Origin: Stenotrophomonas maltophilia
GTDB lineage: Bacteria > Pseudomonadota > Gammaproteobacteria > Xanthomonadales > Xanthomonadaceae
DNA length: 64,000 bases
Assembly (NCBI GenBank): GCA_002364755.1
Contig: DEZI01000028.1
Coordinates: 138,889-202,888, forward strand
Reading direction: 5' to 3'
Part shown: in pieces, positions 19,238 to 27,920 of the stretch
How positions within the stretch are numbered: position 1 is the first letter of the stretch
How the letters are laid out: each line of letters begins with the position of its first letter
Made by a program: the position numbers and the translations under genes
Notes under the pieces: generated by a model
What the model saw: the letters and a program-made list of their open reading frames with translations, nothing else
What the model was told of the DNA's origin: nothing
Databases searched by the model: none

Positions 19238-19507
19238 ATGGGACCGGAAATGGGATGGATGCAATGGCTGATCTGGGGCACCGGCACGCTGGTGTTCGGC
19301 GCCATCATCGTCGGCGTGTTCGTGGCGGCCTGGCGTGCCAGCCGGCGCCCGCCGGAGCAGCTCTCCGCCGCCGCCCACGTGGCCCGTGAGCAGGCCCTGC
19401 CGGAAAGCGTGCAGGCCGAGCTGGCCGCGCTGAACCGCCGCAAGGACAACGGCCAGCTGAGCGAGATCGATTACGAGAAGCAGCGCGCCCAGGTGTTGGC
19501 GCGCTGA
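19238..19507 (+). CDS. Small membrane protein with SHOCT-like C terminus
   Basis: An 89-residue protein: one membrane helix (about 10-32) followed by a charged cytoplasmic tail. The tail ends LAALNRRKDNGQLSEIDYEKQRAQVLAR, resembling the short SHOCT domain that often ends small membrane proteins. A clear GGAGGA ribosome site precedes the ATG. It lies 33 bases after hemB, so cotranscription is likely. Function unknown. Confidence 0.7.
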   Translation: MGPEMGWMQWLIWGTGTLVFGAIIVGVFVAAWRASRRPPEQLSAAAHVAREQALPESVQAELAALNRRKDNGQLSEIDYEKQRAQVLAR

Positions 19508-19547
19508 CGCCTGCGTCAGGGGACTCATCCACGCGATCCATGGCCCG

Positions 19548-20411
19548 TTACCCGGCGCACCCGGCCACGGCCGCCACCTTCGGCACCGCCAACCGGTACA
19601 CGTCCACGCCTCCGGCGCGCGGCGCCCTGGCCGCACTGCTGGCCACCATCATCTCGCCCGGCTTGGCATTGTCGACCACCGGCGCGCCGGTCCAGCCGCC
19701 GGTCTGGTTGAACGACAGCCCCAGCGGCTGCAGCGCGGCACCGGTCCAGGCGCAGGCGCTGGTCATCACCTGCGCGGCCTCGCCGTTGCCACGGCTGAAC
19801 ACCACCGCGCCGTCATTGCCCAGCCAATCGCCATCGGTCTCGTCAGCGGCCGTGTTGAGGGCAGTCAGGGCCACGGCGGCACCGCGCACGCCCTGCGCAT
19901 CCAGCGGCGCCACGAACAGATCCCAGCCCGCGCCACGGCCCTGGTCGCGCGCGAACAGCAGCCGGCGGCCATCGACGCTGAGGGCCGCGCCACGCTCGCC
20001 ACGGCTGCCGTCCTTGCCGGCCAGCGCCTGCGCCCGGCCCACGCTGCCATCGGCGGCCACCGCTGCGCGGTACAGCGCCCATTTCCCCGCGCGGCCGGCG
20101 GCGAACAGCAGCCACTGGCCATCGCGGCTGAAATAAGGGTCCAGTGCCTCACCGGCCACGTCCACCGGCAGGGCCTGGCCCTGCTGCCAGCGGCCGTCCA
20201 CCACCCGTGCCTGCCACAGCCCCCAGCCCGCCTCGCCACGGCGGGCGAAGACGATGCGCTGGCCGTCGGCACTGATCGTCGCCCGGCCCTCGTCGGCGCG
20301 GGTGGAGACCACGCCCATGCCCTCGATGCCGTACTCGTTCAACGCCATCGCCACGGGGGCAGAGAGTAGACTGGCGGCAAGCACCAGCAGGGTCGGGGTG
20401 ATGCGCATCAT
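19548..20411 (-). CDS. Exported PD40/TolB-like beta-propeller protein
   Basis: A 287-residue protein with a signal peptide (cleavage near AMA-LN), then repeated units such as ISADGQRIVFARR, FSRDGQWLLFAA and LSVDGRRLLFARD. These are WD40-like/PD40 repeats of the TolB C-terminal type, about five in number. Such periplasmic propellers bind proteins or glycans, and no catalytic domain is present. Start at 20411 gives the signal peptide; the open frame runs on to 21728 but antisense to aroE. It diverges from aroE with 48 bases between starts. Confidence 0.75.
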   Translation of the reverse strand: MMRITPTLLVLAASLLSAPVAMALNEYGIEGMGVVSTRADEGRATISADGQRIVFARRGEAGWGLWQARVVDGRWQQGQALPVDVAGEALDPYFSRDGQWLLFAAGRAGKWALYRAAVAADGSVGRAQALAGKDGSRGERGAALSVDGRRLLFARDQGRGAGWDLFVAPLDAQGVRGAAVALTALNTAADETDGDWLGNDGAVVFSRGNGEAAQVMTSACAWTGAALQPLGLSFNQTGGWTGAPVVDNAKPGEMMVASSAARAPRAGGVDVYRLAVPKVAAVAGCAG

Positions 20412-20459
20412 CCGGGTCCTTGCACGAAAGTGCACCAGTCTAGCCAGCTTGAGGATTCC

Positions 20460-21305
20460 ATGACCGATCGTTACGCCGTCTTCGGACACCCCGTTGCCCA
20501 TTCGAAGTCGCCGCTGATCCACGCGACGTTCGGTCGCCAGGAAGGCATCAGCATCGACTACCGCGCGATCGACCTGGCTCCGGACGCCTTCCTGGCCGGG
20601 CTGGACGCCTTCGCCGCTGAGGGTGGTGTCGGCGCCAACGTCACCTCGCCGCACAAGGAAGCCGCGTTCTCGGCGTGCACCACGCTGACCGCGCGCGCGC
20701 GCCGTGCCGGCTCGGTCAACACCCTGCTGCGCAAGGGCGACCGCTGGCACGGCGACACCACCGATGGCATCGGCCTGGTGCGTGACCTGACCGATCGCCA
20801 CGGCCTGGACCTGCGCGGCCGCCGCGTGCTGCTGATCGGCGCCGGTGGTTCGGCGCGCAGCGTCGCCCCGGCGCTGCTCGATGCCGGCATCACCGAGCTG
20901 GTGGTGGTCAACCGCACGCCGGAACGCGCCGACGAACTGATCGACGCCATGGGCGAGCCGGGCCGCGCGCTCAGCCGCTACTGGGAAGACCTGCGTGATC
21001 TGGGCGATTTCGAACTGATCCTCAACGCTACTTCGGCCGGCCGCGACCGCGACGTGGAGTTCAAGCTGCCGCTGTCGCTGGTCAATTCGATGACCACCGC
21101 GGTGGACCTGAACTACGGCGAGGCCGCCATCGCCTTCCTGGCCTGGGCGCGCGCGGCCAACTGCCGCAACACCGTCGATGGCCTGGGCATGCTGGTCGAG
21201 CAGGCCGCCGAGAGCTTCCTGCAGTGGCATGGCGTGCGCCCGCAGACCGACGAGGTCTACCAGCAGCTGCGTGCCGGTGCCGGCGCGTTTGCCGGCCAGG
21301 ACTGA
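20460..21305 (+). CDS. aroE: Shikimate dehydrogenase
   Basis: Reduces 3-dehydroshikimate to shikimate with NADPH in aromatic amino-acid synthesis. The 281-residue protein starts MTDRYAVFGHPVAHSKSP, the shikimate-binding motif. It has the catalytic Lys66 in NVTSPHKEAAF and a partner Asp in GDTTDGIGLV. The nucleotide fold begins with LIGAGGSARSV (GxGGxxR) and continues with VVNRTPERADEL (NRT motif for NADP). Length and motif order are normal. Confidence 0.97.
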   Translation: MTDRYAVFGHPVAHSKSPLIHATFGRQEGISIDYRAIDLAPDAFLAGLDAFAAEGGVGANVTSPHKEAAFSACTTLTARARRAGSVNTLLRKGDRWHGDTTDGIGLVRDLTDRHGLDLRGRRVLLIGAGGSARSVAPALLDAGITELVVVNRTPERADELIDAMGEPGRALSRYWEDLRDLGDFELILNATSAGRDRDVEFKLPLSLVNSMTTAVDLNYGEAAIAFLAWARAANCRNTVDGLGMLVEQAAESFLQWHGVRPQTDEVYQQLRAGAGAFAGQD

Positions 21306-21308
21306 GCC

Positions 21309-21674
21309 ATGGACAGCTCCTCGCTGCTGCTGAGCGTGCTGAGCATGATCGGCGTGCGCCTGCCGGTGCTGATCGCGCTGTGCGTCGGCCTGGTCTGGGT
21401 GGTGGGTGCGCCGCGTGATGCGGCCCGCAGCGGTGCGCTGGCGGGCCTGGTGCTGCTGCTGGTGGCCAACCTCGGTGGCGTGGTTGCCAACGTGGTGCCG
21501 CTGTGGATGGTCAGCAGCGGTGATTTCACTGCCATCTCGGCGATGAGCGCGGTGCTGGGCGGCGTGCAGTTCGTGCTGTCGCTGCTGAGCGCCTTCGGCA
21601 TCGTGCTGGTGATCTGGGCGCTGGTGCGCGTGCTGCGCCAGCGGCCGCCGCTGCCGTCGGCCGCAGGCCGGTAG
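21309..21674 (+). CDS. Small integral membrane protein, three to four helices
   Basis: A 121-residue hydrophobic protein with helices at about 5-30, 38-62 and 75-108 and a basic C-terminal tail. No family recognised. It starts three bases after the aroE stop and is probably translated from the same message. Its TAG stop codon (21672-21674) is supplied by the GTAG head of the following REP element, suggesting that the insertion reset the C terminus. Confidence 0.7.
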   Translation: MDSSSLLLSVLSMIGVRLPVLIALCVGLVWVVGAPRDAARSGALAGLVLLLVANLGGVVANVVPLWMVSSGDFTAISAMSAVLGGVQFVLSLLSAFGIVLVIWALVRVLRQRPPLPSAAGR

Positions 21675-21693
21675 CGCCGGGCCATGCCCGGCG
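21671..21693 (+). repeat. SMAG-type REP element overlapping a stop codon
   Basis: A forward GTAGCGCCGGGC-CAT-GCCCGGCG copy. Its GTAG head contains the stop codon of the upstream membrane protein gene. Confidence 0.9.
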
Positions 21694-21845
21694 GACGTGC
21701 CGCATCTGCCCCCGGCCCGGCGCGTCAATGCAACCCATGACCGCCAACCGCCGACGCCGCTGACCCTGTTCAGCGCCCGCGCCTCGGTCCGGGTGGCCGG
21801 CCATGCGACAATGGCCGGCCTGATCCAGCCACGGTAGTTCCCGGC

Positions 21846-23948
21846 GTGACCGAAACCGTCGCCGCCCCGCGCAAGCTCGATGACGCCTTGAAGGACGCGA
21901 TCCGCAAGGCGTACACGACGCTGCAGGCCAACACCCCCGGCTTCTCCACCCGCCGCTCGCAGAGCCAGATGATCGGCGTGGTGTCGCGTGCGCTGTCCAC
22001 CAGTGGCGGCGTGGGCGTGGTCGAGGCACCGACCGGCGTCGGCAAGAGTCTGGGCTACCTGACCGCGGGCGTGCCGATCGCCCTGGCCAGCAAGAAGAAG
22101 CTGGTCATCAGCACCGGCACCGTGGCCCTGCAGTCGCAGCTGGTCGAGCGCGATATTCCCAATTTCCTCAAGGCCACCGGCCTGGAAGCGACCGTGGCCC
22201 TGGCCAAGGGCCGCACCCGCTACCTGTGCACGCGCAATGCCGCCGAAGCGCAGGGCGAGGGCGCGCAGGGCGGCATGTTCGAGGACGAAGCGCCGCTGTA
22301 CGACCGGCCGCTGGCGCCCATCGAAATGGACATCGCCAAGCGCCTGTCCGATGCCTTCACCAGCGGCACGTGGGACGGTGACATCGACAACGCGCCGGAA
22401 ACCATCAGTCCCGGCCTGCGCAGCCGCATCACCACGCCCGCCTCGGCCTGTGCCGGGCGCCGCTGCGCGTACTCGGCGCAGTGCGCGGTGCTGCGTTCAC
22501 GCAACACCGTGCGCGATGCGCAGATCGTGGTGACCAACCACGCGCTGCTGCTGTCGGCGCTGTCCATTGGTGACAGCGACAACGGCCAGCCGATGATCGC
22601 CGCGCCGTCGGACATGCTGCTGGTGCTGGACGAAGGCCATCACATCGGCAACGTGGCCATCGACCAGGGCGCGGCCAGCCTGGCCCTGGACGAGATGGCC
22701 AAGCGCACCGGCCGCCTGCAGATCCTGATTGCCGGTGCCTACCGCGCGGTCGACAAGGACCGCTTGGGCAACCTGCTGCCGAACGAGGCCATCGACGTGG
22801 CCAGCAACGTGGCCAAGCAGCTGCGTGCCTTCCGCGACCACGTTGAAGCGGTGTGGATGCCGGCCCCGGCCGATGAAGACCCGATGTGGCGCGCTGCCAA
22901 CGGGCGCCTGCCCGAAGCCTGGCGCGAGCCGATCGAAGCGCTGGCCGACGACACCCGCAGCCTCTACAACTGGGCCACCGCCGCCACGGCACAGGTGGCC
23001 AAGGGCAAGCCGGACGATGCCGCGCGCGAGCGCCTGCAGCGCAACCTCGGCATGGCGCTGGAGATGATCGAGCAGCAGTACAACCTGTGGCAGGCCTGGC
23101 GGCGCGAGGACAAGGACGGTGCGCCGCCCACCGCGCGCTGGGTCACCGCCACCCGCGACGGCGACCTGGTGCTGCACGGCTCGCCGGTGTCGGCCGCGCA
23201 CGTATTGCGCAAACTGCTGTGGGACCAGGTGGATTCGGTGGTGATGACCTCGGCCACGCTGACCGGCGGCGGTGACTTCCAGTCGCTGGCCATCGACAAC
23301 GGCATCCCGCCGGAAGCGGAGATGGTCTCGCTGGCGTCGCCCTTCGACCTGCCCAACCAGGCCGAATTGATCGTGCCGAAGTTCCCGGTCACGCCCGATG
23401 ACCGCGAAGGCCATCCGCGTGAAGTGGCGCGCTACCTCGACCAGGAACTGGACTGGGCCAAGGGCTCGATGGTGCTGTTCACCTCGCGCTGGAAAATGGA
23501 GAAGGTGGCCGGCCTGATGTCGGCCGCACGCCGCAAGCAGGTACTGGTGCAGGGCGACATGTCCAAAACCCGGCTGATCGACGAACACCTGCGCCGCGTT
23601 GCTGCAGGCGAAGGCTCGGTGCTGTTCGGCCTGAATTCCTTCGGCGAAGGTCTGGACCTGCCCGGCGAAGCCTGTACCACGGTGGTCATCACCCAGGTGC
23701 CGTTCGCGGTGCCGACCGACCCGCAGACCGCCACGCTGAGCGAATGGGTGGAGGCGCGCGGCATGAATGCCTTCAACCTGATCGCCATCCCGCACGCGCT
23801 GCGCACGCTCACCCAGTTCGCCGGTCGCCTGATCCGCACCTCCACCGACACCGGCCGCGTGGTCATCCTCGACTCGCGGCTGCTGACCCGCCGCTACGGC
23901 AAGCGCATCATCGACGCGCTGCCGCCGTTCAAGCGCGTGATCGGCTGA
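21846..23948 (+). CDS. dinG: DinG-like XPD-family DNA helicase
   Basis: A 700-residue ATP-dependent 5'-3' helicase of the DinG/XPD family. Walker A is EAPTGVGKSLGY (about residues 60-71); the DEAH box reads DEGHH. Four cysteines between about residues 125 and 215 (YLCTRNAAE, SACAGRRCAYSAQC) fit the Fe-S cluster domain. Later motifs include VVMTSATL and FGEGLDLPG, with a final RLIRTSTDTGRVVILDSRL arginine-finger motif. Such enzymes unwind R-loops and collapsed forks. The start is GTG at 21846; no earlier in-frame candidate looks better. A REP element follows the stop. Confidence 0.92.
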   Translation: MTETVAAPRKLDDALKDAIRKAYTTLQANTPGFSTRRSQSQMIGVVSRALSTSGGVGVVEAPTGVGKSLGYLTAGVPIALASKKKLVISTGTVALQSQLVERDIPNFLKATGLEATVALAKGRTRYLCTRNAAEAQGEGAQGGMFEDEAPLYDRPLAPIEMDIAKRLSDAFTSGTWDGDIDNAPETISPGLRSRITTPASACAGRRCAYSAQCAVLRSRNTVRDAQIVVTNHALLLSALSIGDSDNGQPMIAAPSDMLLVLDEGHHIGNVAIDQGAASLALDEMAKRTGRLQILIAGAYRAVDKDRLGNLLPNEAIDVASNVAKQLRAFRDHVEAVWMPAPADEDPMWRAANGRLPEAWREPIEALADDTRSLYNWATAATAQVAKGKPDDAARERLQRNLGMALEMIEQQYNLWQAWRREDKDGAPPTARWVTATRDGDLVLHGSPVSAAHVLRKLLWDQVDSVVMTSATLTGGGDFQSLAIDNGIPPEAEMVSLASPFDLPNQAELIVPKFPVTPDDREGHPREVARYLDQELDWAKGSMVLFTSRWKMEKVAGLMSAARRKQVLVQGDMSKTRLIDEHLRRVAAGEGSVLFGLNSFGEGLDLPGEACTTVVITQVPFAVPTDPQTATLSEWVEARGMNAFNLIAIPHALRTLTQFAGRLIRTSTDTGRVVILDSRLLTRRYGKRIIDALPPFKRVIG

Positions 23949-23958
23949 CGATCAGAAG

Positions 23959-23981
23959 GTAGCGCCGGGCCGTGCCCGGCG
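23959..23981 (+). repeat. SMAG-type REP element
   Basis: A forward copy whose central triplet is CGT instead of CAT, so the palindrome core differs by one base. It lies between the convergent helicase gene and a hypothetical gene. Confidence 0.88.
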
Positions 23982-23988
23982 GAGCACC

Positions 23989-24603
23989 TCAGCCGCTTAC
24001 CGGTTTCCTGCAGGCCTGGTCGCCCATCGCAGTGTGGTAGTCGCGTTCAAAACAGCGCAACAACCTGTCGAGGATCTCCAGGTTCGGCGGCCACGGCACA
24101 TCCACTTCCTGGCCTGCCGGCGTGGTGAAGTGGTACCGCCCGTTCTTGACGGCCTCCGCGAAGACCTCCGGCGTCGGAATCGCAACCAGGGCTGCACGGG
24201 TCTTCTCAAGCGCTGCGCGATCGCGCTGCAGGAAGGCGATCGTCCCGTCCACATAGGCGTTCCAGTAACCGGGGTCGGTGTCCTTGGGCTTGTAGGTTCG
24301 CTGCATCAGCGCAACTGCCTGCGGGTACTGACCCGCTTCGGCGCGCATCTGGCCTTCATGCCAGAGAATCATGGTGTTGCCTGCAGCCTTGGGCAGTGCA
24401 GCGTAGGCGGCGAGCAGATCAGCGGCTTCGCGCTGGCAACCGCGCTCGGCCAGCGGGCGCCAGCCGCCTTCCAGATCCTGGTCGAACGCATCCGGTTCCA
24501 TCGCCAGCATCGCATCGCGGTCGTAGCTGCAGTCGGGCGCCTTCGGTGGTTCGGGTGCGGCACCCAGCGCAGCGGCCAGGGCAAGCGAAAGCAACGTCAT
24601 CAC
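23989..24603 (-). CDS. Exported hypothetical protein
   Basis: A 204-residue protein with a short signal peptide (MMTLLSLALAAALGA, cleavage near GAA-PE). The mature part is helical, with ADLLAAYAALPKAAGN and GQYPQAVALMQRTY spaced like tetratricopeptide-type helix pairs. Three cysteines may form disulfides. No family assigned. A second ATG at 24600 is equally possible. It is probably periplasmic. Confidence 0.65.
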   Translation of the reverse strand: MMTLLSLALAAALGAAPEPPKAPDCSYDRDAMLAMEPDAFDQDLEGGWRPLAERGCQREAADLLAAYAALPKAAGNTMILWHEGQMRAEAGQYPQAVALMQRTYKPKDTDPGYWNAYVDGTIAFLQRDRAALEKTRAALVAIPTPEVFAEAVKNGRYHFTTPAGQEVDVPWPPNLEILDRLLRCFERDYHTAMGDQACRKPVSG

Positions 24604-24649
24604 AACCTCCGTGTCAGTGAGTACCCATGCACCGTAGCAGATCGCGCGG

Positions 24650-24672
24650 GTAGTGCCGGCCGCTGGCCGGCA
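24650..24672 (+). repeat. SMAG-type REP element, GCCGGC subtype
   Basis: GTAG head followed by a TGCCGGCC-GCT-GGCCGGCA palindrome, a sequence variant of the same family. It sits upstream of the small gene at 24725. Confidence 0.85.
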
Positions 24673-24724
24673 ACCTCGAAGTTCGAATTACCATGACGCG
24701 ACTGCACGCGCGGAGGAAAGCCAC

Positions 24725-25015
24725 ATGCACGACTGGACCATCATCGCGACCCACAGTGACTGGATCGCAGCGACGTTTGAACTCGTCCTGCGCGATTCAA
24801 CCCAAACCGAGCGCCGCCTGCAGTTCGATGCGGTGGAGCACGTGACGCTGGACAGGAGCGAACCCTGGGGACCGAGCGCATCGATCAACGACGTGACGGC
24901 CAGCGAGGATCGCGCCGAAGGTCTCATCCGCGTGGTGTTTGAGCTGCAGTCCGGTGGTGCGATCCACATTTCAGCAGGGGCGTGCCGCCTGGATGGCGAG
25001 CCGTTCGCGTTCTGA
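24725..25015 (+). CDS. Small hypothetical cytosolic protein
   Basis: A 96-residue protein starting MHDWTIIATHSDWIAATFEL. It is predicted mostly beta: alternating hydrophobic strands such as LIRVVFELQSGGAIHISA. There is no signal or membrane helix and I recognise no family. GGAGGA-like purines before the ATG support this start. It ends before a hairpin shared with the convergent ilvD. Confidence 0.6.
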   Translation: MHDWTIIATHSDWIAATFELVLRDSTQTERRLQFDAVEHVTLDRSEPWGPSASINDVTASEDRAEGLIRVVFELQSGGAIHISAGACRLDGEPFAF

Positions 25016-25023
25016 CTGCTGTG

Positions 25024-25064
25024 CTGGGGTCGGAGCCCTCTCTGCGAAAGGGATCCGACCCCAG
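25024..25064. terminator. Hairpin between convergent hypothetical gene and ilvD
   Basis: An 11-bp perfect inverted repeat CTGGGGTCGGA / TCCGACCCCAG with a 19-base loop that itself has a short CCCT/AGGG pairing. It could be a bidirectional terminator; the lack of a U-run also allows a repeat-family stem-loop. Confidence 0.55.
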
Positions 25065-25070
25065 GGTCAC

Positions 25071-26909
25071 TCAATCGCCGAGCAGGGCGGTGTTGCGGAC
25101 GGCGCCCTTGTCGGCACTGGTGGCCAGCAGTGCGTAAGCCTTCAATGCGCCGGTGACCTTGCGCGGGCGGGCTTCACGGGGCTTCCAGCCACGCGCGTCG
25201 GCGTCGGCGCGGCGCTGGGCCAGGGTGGCCTCGTCCAGCAGCAGGTCGATGCGGCGGGCGGGAATGTCGATGCGGATGCGGTCGCCGTCTTCCACCAGGC
25301 CGATGGTGCCGCCGCTGGCGGCTTCCGGCGAGACGTGGCCGATCGACAGGCCCGAGGTGCCGCCGGAGAAACGACCGTCGGTCAGCAGCGCGCACTGCTT
25401 GCCCAGCCCCTTCGATTTCAGGTAGCTGGTGGGGTAGAGCATTTCCTGCATGCCCGGGCCGCCCTTCGGGCCTTCGTAGCGGATGACCACCACGTCGCCC
25501 GCCTTCACTTCATCGGCCAGGATGCCGGCCACGGCTGCGTCCTGGCTCTCGAACACGCGCGCGCTGCCTTCGAACACGTGGATGGACTCGTCCACGCCGG
25601 CGGTCTTCACCACACAGCCATCAACGGCCAGGTTGCCGCGCAGCACGGCCAGGCCGCCTTCGGCCGAGTAGGCGTGCTCGACGCTGCGGATGCAGCCTTC
25701 GGCGCGGTCCACGTCCAGCGTGGGCCAGCGCGTGGCCTGGCTGAAAGCCACCTGGGTGGGAATGCCGGCCGGGCCGGCCCGGAAGAAGTCGTGGACGCTG
25801 GATTCGTCGCTGACCGCAACGTCCCAGCGCTCGATGGCATCAGCCAGGGTGCGGCTGTGCACGGTCGGCACGCTGGTATCCAGCAGGCCGGCACGCGCCA
25901 GTTCGCCGAGGATGCCGTACACGCCGCCCGCGCGGTGCACGTCTTCCATGTGGTACTTGGGCGTGTTCGGTGCCACCTTGCACAGCTGCGGCACGCGCCG
26001 CGACAGCGCATCGATGTGGGTCAGGTCGAAGTCCACTTCGGCTTCCTGCGCGGCGGCCAGCAGGTGCAGGATGGTGTTGGTCGAGCCGCCCATGGCGATG
26101 TCCAGGGTCATCGCGTTGGCGAACGCGGCCTGGGTGGCGATGCCACGCGGCAGCGCGCTCTCTTCTTCGCCGCCATACCAGCGATGGCACAGTTCGACGA
26201 TCAGGCGGCCGGCGCGCAGGAACAGCTGCTCGCGGTCGGCGTGGGTGGCCAGGGTCGAGCCGTTGCCGGGCAGCGACAGGCCCAGCGCTTCGGTCAGGCA
26301 GTTCATCGAGTTGGCGGTGAACATGCCCGAGCAGGAACCGCAGGTGGGGCATGCGCTGCGCTCGAACTCGGCGACCTTTTCGTCGCTGGCGCTTTCGTCG
26401 GCGGCGATGACCATCGCATCGACCAGGTCCAGCTTGTGCTCGGACAGCTTGGTCTTGCCGGCCTCCATCGGGCCGCCGGAGACGAACACCACCGGGATGT
26501 TGAGGCGCAGGGCGGCCATCAGCATGCCGGGGGTGATCTTGTCGCAGTTGGAAATGCACACCAGCGCGTCGGCGCAGTGCGCATTGACCATGTACTCGAC
26601 CGAGTCGGCGATGATCTCGCGGCTGGGCAGCGAGTACAACATGCCGTCGTGGCCCATGGCGATGCCGTCATCGACGGCGATCGTGTTGAATTCCTTGGCG
26701 ACGCCGCCGACCTTCTCGATCTCGCGCGCGACCAGCTGGCCGAGGTCCTTCAGGTGCACGTGGCCGGGCACGAACTGGGTGAAGGAGTTGGCGATGGCGA
26801 TGATCGGCTTGTGGAAGTCGCCGTCCTTCATGCCGGTGGCGCGCCACAGGGCGCGGGCGCCGGCCATGTTGCGGCCGGCGGTGGAGGTGCGGGAGCGGTA
26901 TTCAGGCAT
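25071..26909 (-). CDS. ilvD: Dihydroxy-acid dehydratase
   Basis: Dehydrates 2,3-dihydroxy-acids to 2-oxo-acids in isoleucine, valine and pantothenate synthesis, in the cytoplasm. The 612-residue length is that of the long IlvD type. Iron-sulfur cysteines appear in ISNCDKITPGML and PTCGSCSGMFTANSMNC, and the family signature SGGTSGLSIGHVSPEA lies near residue 520. Start at the ATG at 26909 gives the conserved MPEYRSRTSTAGRNMAGARAL. The gene stands alone, with a 434-base upstream region that holds a large repeat element. Confidence 0.97.
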   Translation of the reverse strand: MPEYRSRTSTAGRNMAGARALWRATGMKDGDFHKPIIAIANSFTQFVPGHVHLKDLGQLVAREIEKVGGVAKEFNTIAVDDGIAMGHDGMLYSLPSREIIADSVEYMVNAHCADALVCISNCDKITPGMLMAALRLNIPVVFVSGGPMEAGKTKLSEHKLDLVDAMVIAADESASDEKVAEFERSACPTCGSCSGMFTANSMNCLTEALGLSLPGNGSTLATHADREQLFLRAGRLIVELCHRWYGGEEESALPRGIATQAAFANAMTLDIAMGGSTNTILHLLAAAQEAEVDFDLTHIDALSRRVPQLCKVAPNTPKYHMEDVHRAGGVYGILGELARAGLLDTSVPTVHSRTLADAIERWDVAVSDESSVHDFFRAGPAGIPTQVAFSQATRWPTLDVDRAEGCIRSVEHAYSAEGGLAVLRGNLAVDGCVVKTAGVDESIHVFEGSARVFESQDAAVAGILADEVKAGDVVVIRYEGPKGGPGMQEMLYPTSYLKSKGLGKQCALLTDGRFSGGTSGLSIGHVSPEAASGGTIGLVEDGDRIRIDIPARRIDLLLDEATLAQRRADADARGWKPREARPRKVTGALKAYALLATSADKGAVRNTALLGD

Positions 26910-27077
26910 GGCTGGCGGAACGGGCGGGCCGTACAACGTGGGGGTCGCCTGATCATGGACAATTTTTTCGGTTGCTGCTGCAACCACCGAAGGTGGCCCG
27001 GCAGGGCTTGCAGCCCTGCACCTGCCGAAGCAACGTCAACGTCAACATCAACGGCAAAAGCTGGCTTTCCGTGGGAT

Positions 27078-27179
27078 GGCGGGGTGGGTCCGGTGGCAGG
27101 GGACGGCGCAAGTACGTCCGTGTAGCCTCGGTCGCGCCATCCATGGCGCTCACGCCCCTGCCACCGGACCCACCCCGCC
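27078..27179. repeat. Large inverted repeat, 25-bp perfect arms
   Basis: Arms at 27078-27102 and 27155-27179 are perfect reverse complements; the left arm starts GGCGGGGTGGGTCC and ends GGTGGCAGGGG. They enclose a 52-base loop that contains a smaller palindrome, GCGCCAT-CC-ATGGCGC, at 27134-27149. It looks like a dispersed non-coding element larger than the REPs. From memory, similar sequence recurs in other Stenotrophomonas and Xanthomonas intergenic regions. Confidence 0.75.
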
Positions 27180-27201
27180 TTCGACAGTTGGCCGGGGGCC
27201 A

Positions 27202-27224
27202 GTAGATCCACGCCATGCGTGGAT
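27202..27224 (+). repeat. SMAG-type REP element, GATCCACGC subtype
   Basis: GTAG head with ATCCACGC-CAT-GCGTGGAT palindrome. The same subtype recurs at 39566. Confidence 0.85.
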
Positions 27225-27343
27225 TAAGCTTGGGATCACAACGAAAATGAAATTCCGTTCATCTTTCCCACTTTGCCGATTCCGGTTGTTGGTGCGGATT
27301 TGGCATCATTGGGGCAATTGATCCGACTCCGAGGCATGACGCC

Positions 27344-27913
27344 ATGAAGCGTTCCCGCACCACCGCGCTGCTGCTGATGAGCGCTGCACCCCTGCTGTTC
27401 ACCGCCTGCCAGAAGGAAGAGCAGGTGCAGGTGCAGGAAGGCCTGTACACCTCGGTGCAGGCCTGCACCGAGGCGACGGGCGATCCGTCCGCGTGCCGCA
27501 ACGCCTTTGCCGAGGCCCAGCAGAAGGCCGCCGACGCGGCGCCGAAGTACGCCAGCAAGGAAGCCTGCGAACAGGACTACAAGCCCGAGCAGTGCGTGCA
27601 GCAGCACACCTCGGCGGGTACCTCGTTCATCGGCCCGATGATGATGGGCTTCTTCATGTCGCAGATGCTGAGCAACCGCGGCGGCCTGGCCCCGCAGGCG
27701 CCGGCCTCGGCTCCGGCCTACCAGGACAAGAACGCCGGCTGGGCACGCCCGGCCCCGGGCGGCACCGGTGGCATGAACACCGCCAGCGGCATCGGCGCCG
27801 GCAAGGCCGGCCTGGCCCCGGTCAGCAGCGAGCCGAACCGCGCCGTCACCGCCAGCCGCAGCGGCTTCGGCAGCACCAGCGCCCGCCGCAGCGGCGGCAG
27901 CTTCGGCGGCTGA
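27344..27913 (+). CDS. DUF1190 (YgiB-like) lipoprotein
   Basis: A 189-residue lipoprotein with lipobox FTAC (Cys about 22). The domain that follows has paired cysteines in VQACTEATGDPSAC and KEACEQDYKPEQC, the pattern of DUF1190/YgiB. The C-terminal third is glycine-, serine- and arginine-rich (SRSGFGSTSARRSGGSFGG), also as in YgiB. It lies just upstream of the YgiC-like ATP-grasp gene, matching the E. coli ygiB-ygiC order, so a shared envelope function is likely though undefined. Confidence 0.85.
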   Translation: MKRSRTTALLLMSAAPLLFTACQKEEQVQVQEGLYTSVQACTEATGDPSACRNAFAEAQQKAADAAPKYASKEACEQDYKPEQCVQQHTSAGTSFIGPMMMGFFMSQMLSNRGGLAPQAPASAPAYQDKNAGWARPAPGGTGGMNTASGIGAGKAGLAPVSSEPNRAVTASRSGFGSTSARRSGGSFGG

Positions 27914-27920
27914 TCGACCC

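Larger units (their letters stand above)
26910..27343. other. Intergenic region of 434 bp with stacked repeats
   Basis: No gene is seen. It includes the leader of ilvD (right-to-left), a small hairpin GCAGGGC-TT-GCAGCCCTGC-like segment near 27001-27020, three near-tandem GTCAAC hexamers at about 27034-27051, the large inverted repeat at 27078-27179 and a REP element at 27202. An AT-rich stretch at about 27230-27320 should hold the promoter for the lipoprotein gene at 27344. Confidence 0.6.

Noticed and set aside
26828..27216. Small minus-strand frames spanning the large inverted repeat upstream of ilvD
   Set aside because: The translations follow the repeat sequence (Pro/Arg-rich) and overlap the ilvD start; more likely a non-coding element read as protein.
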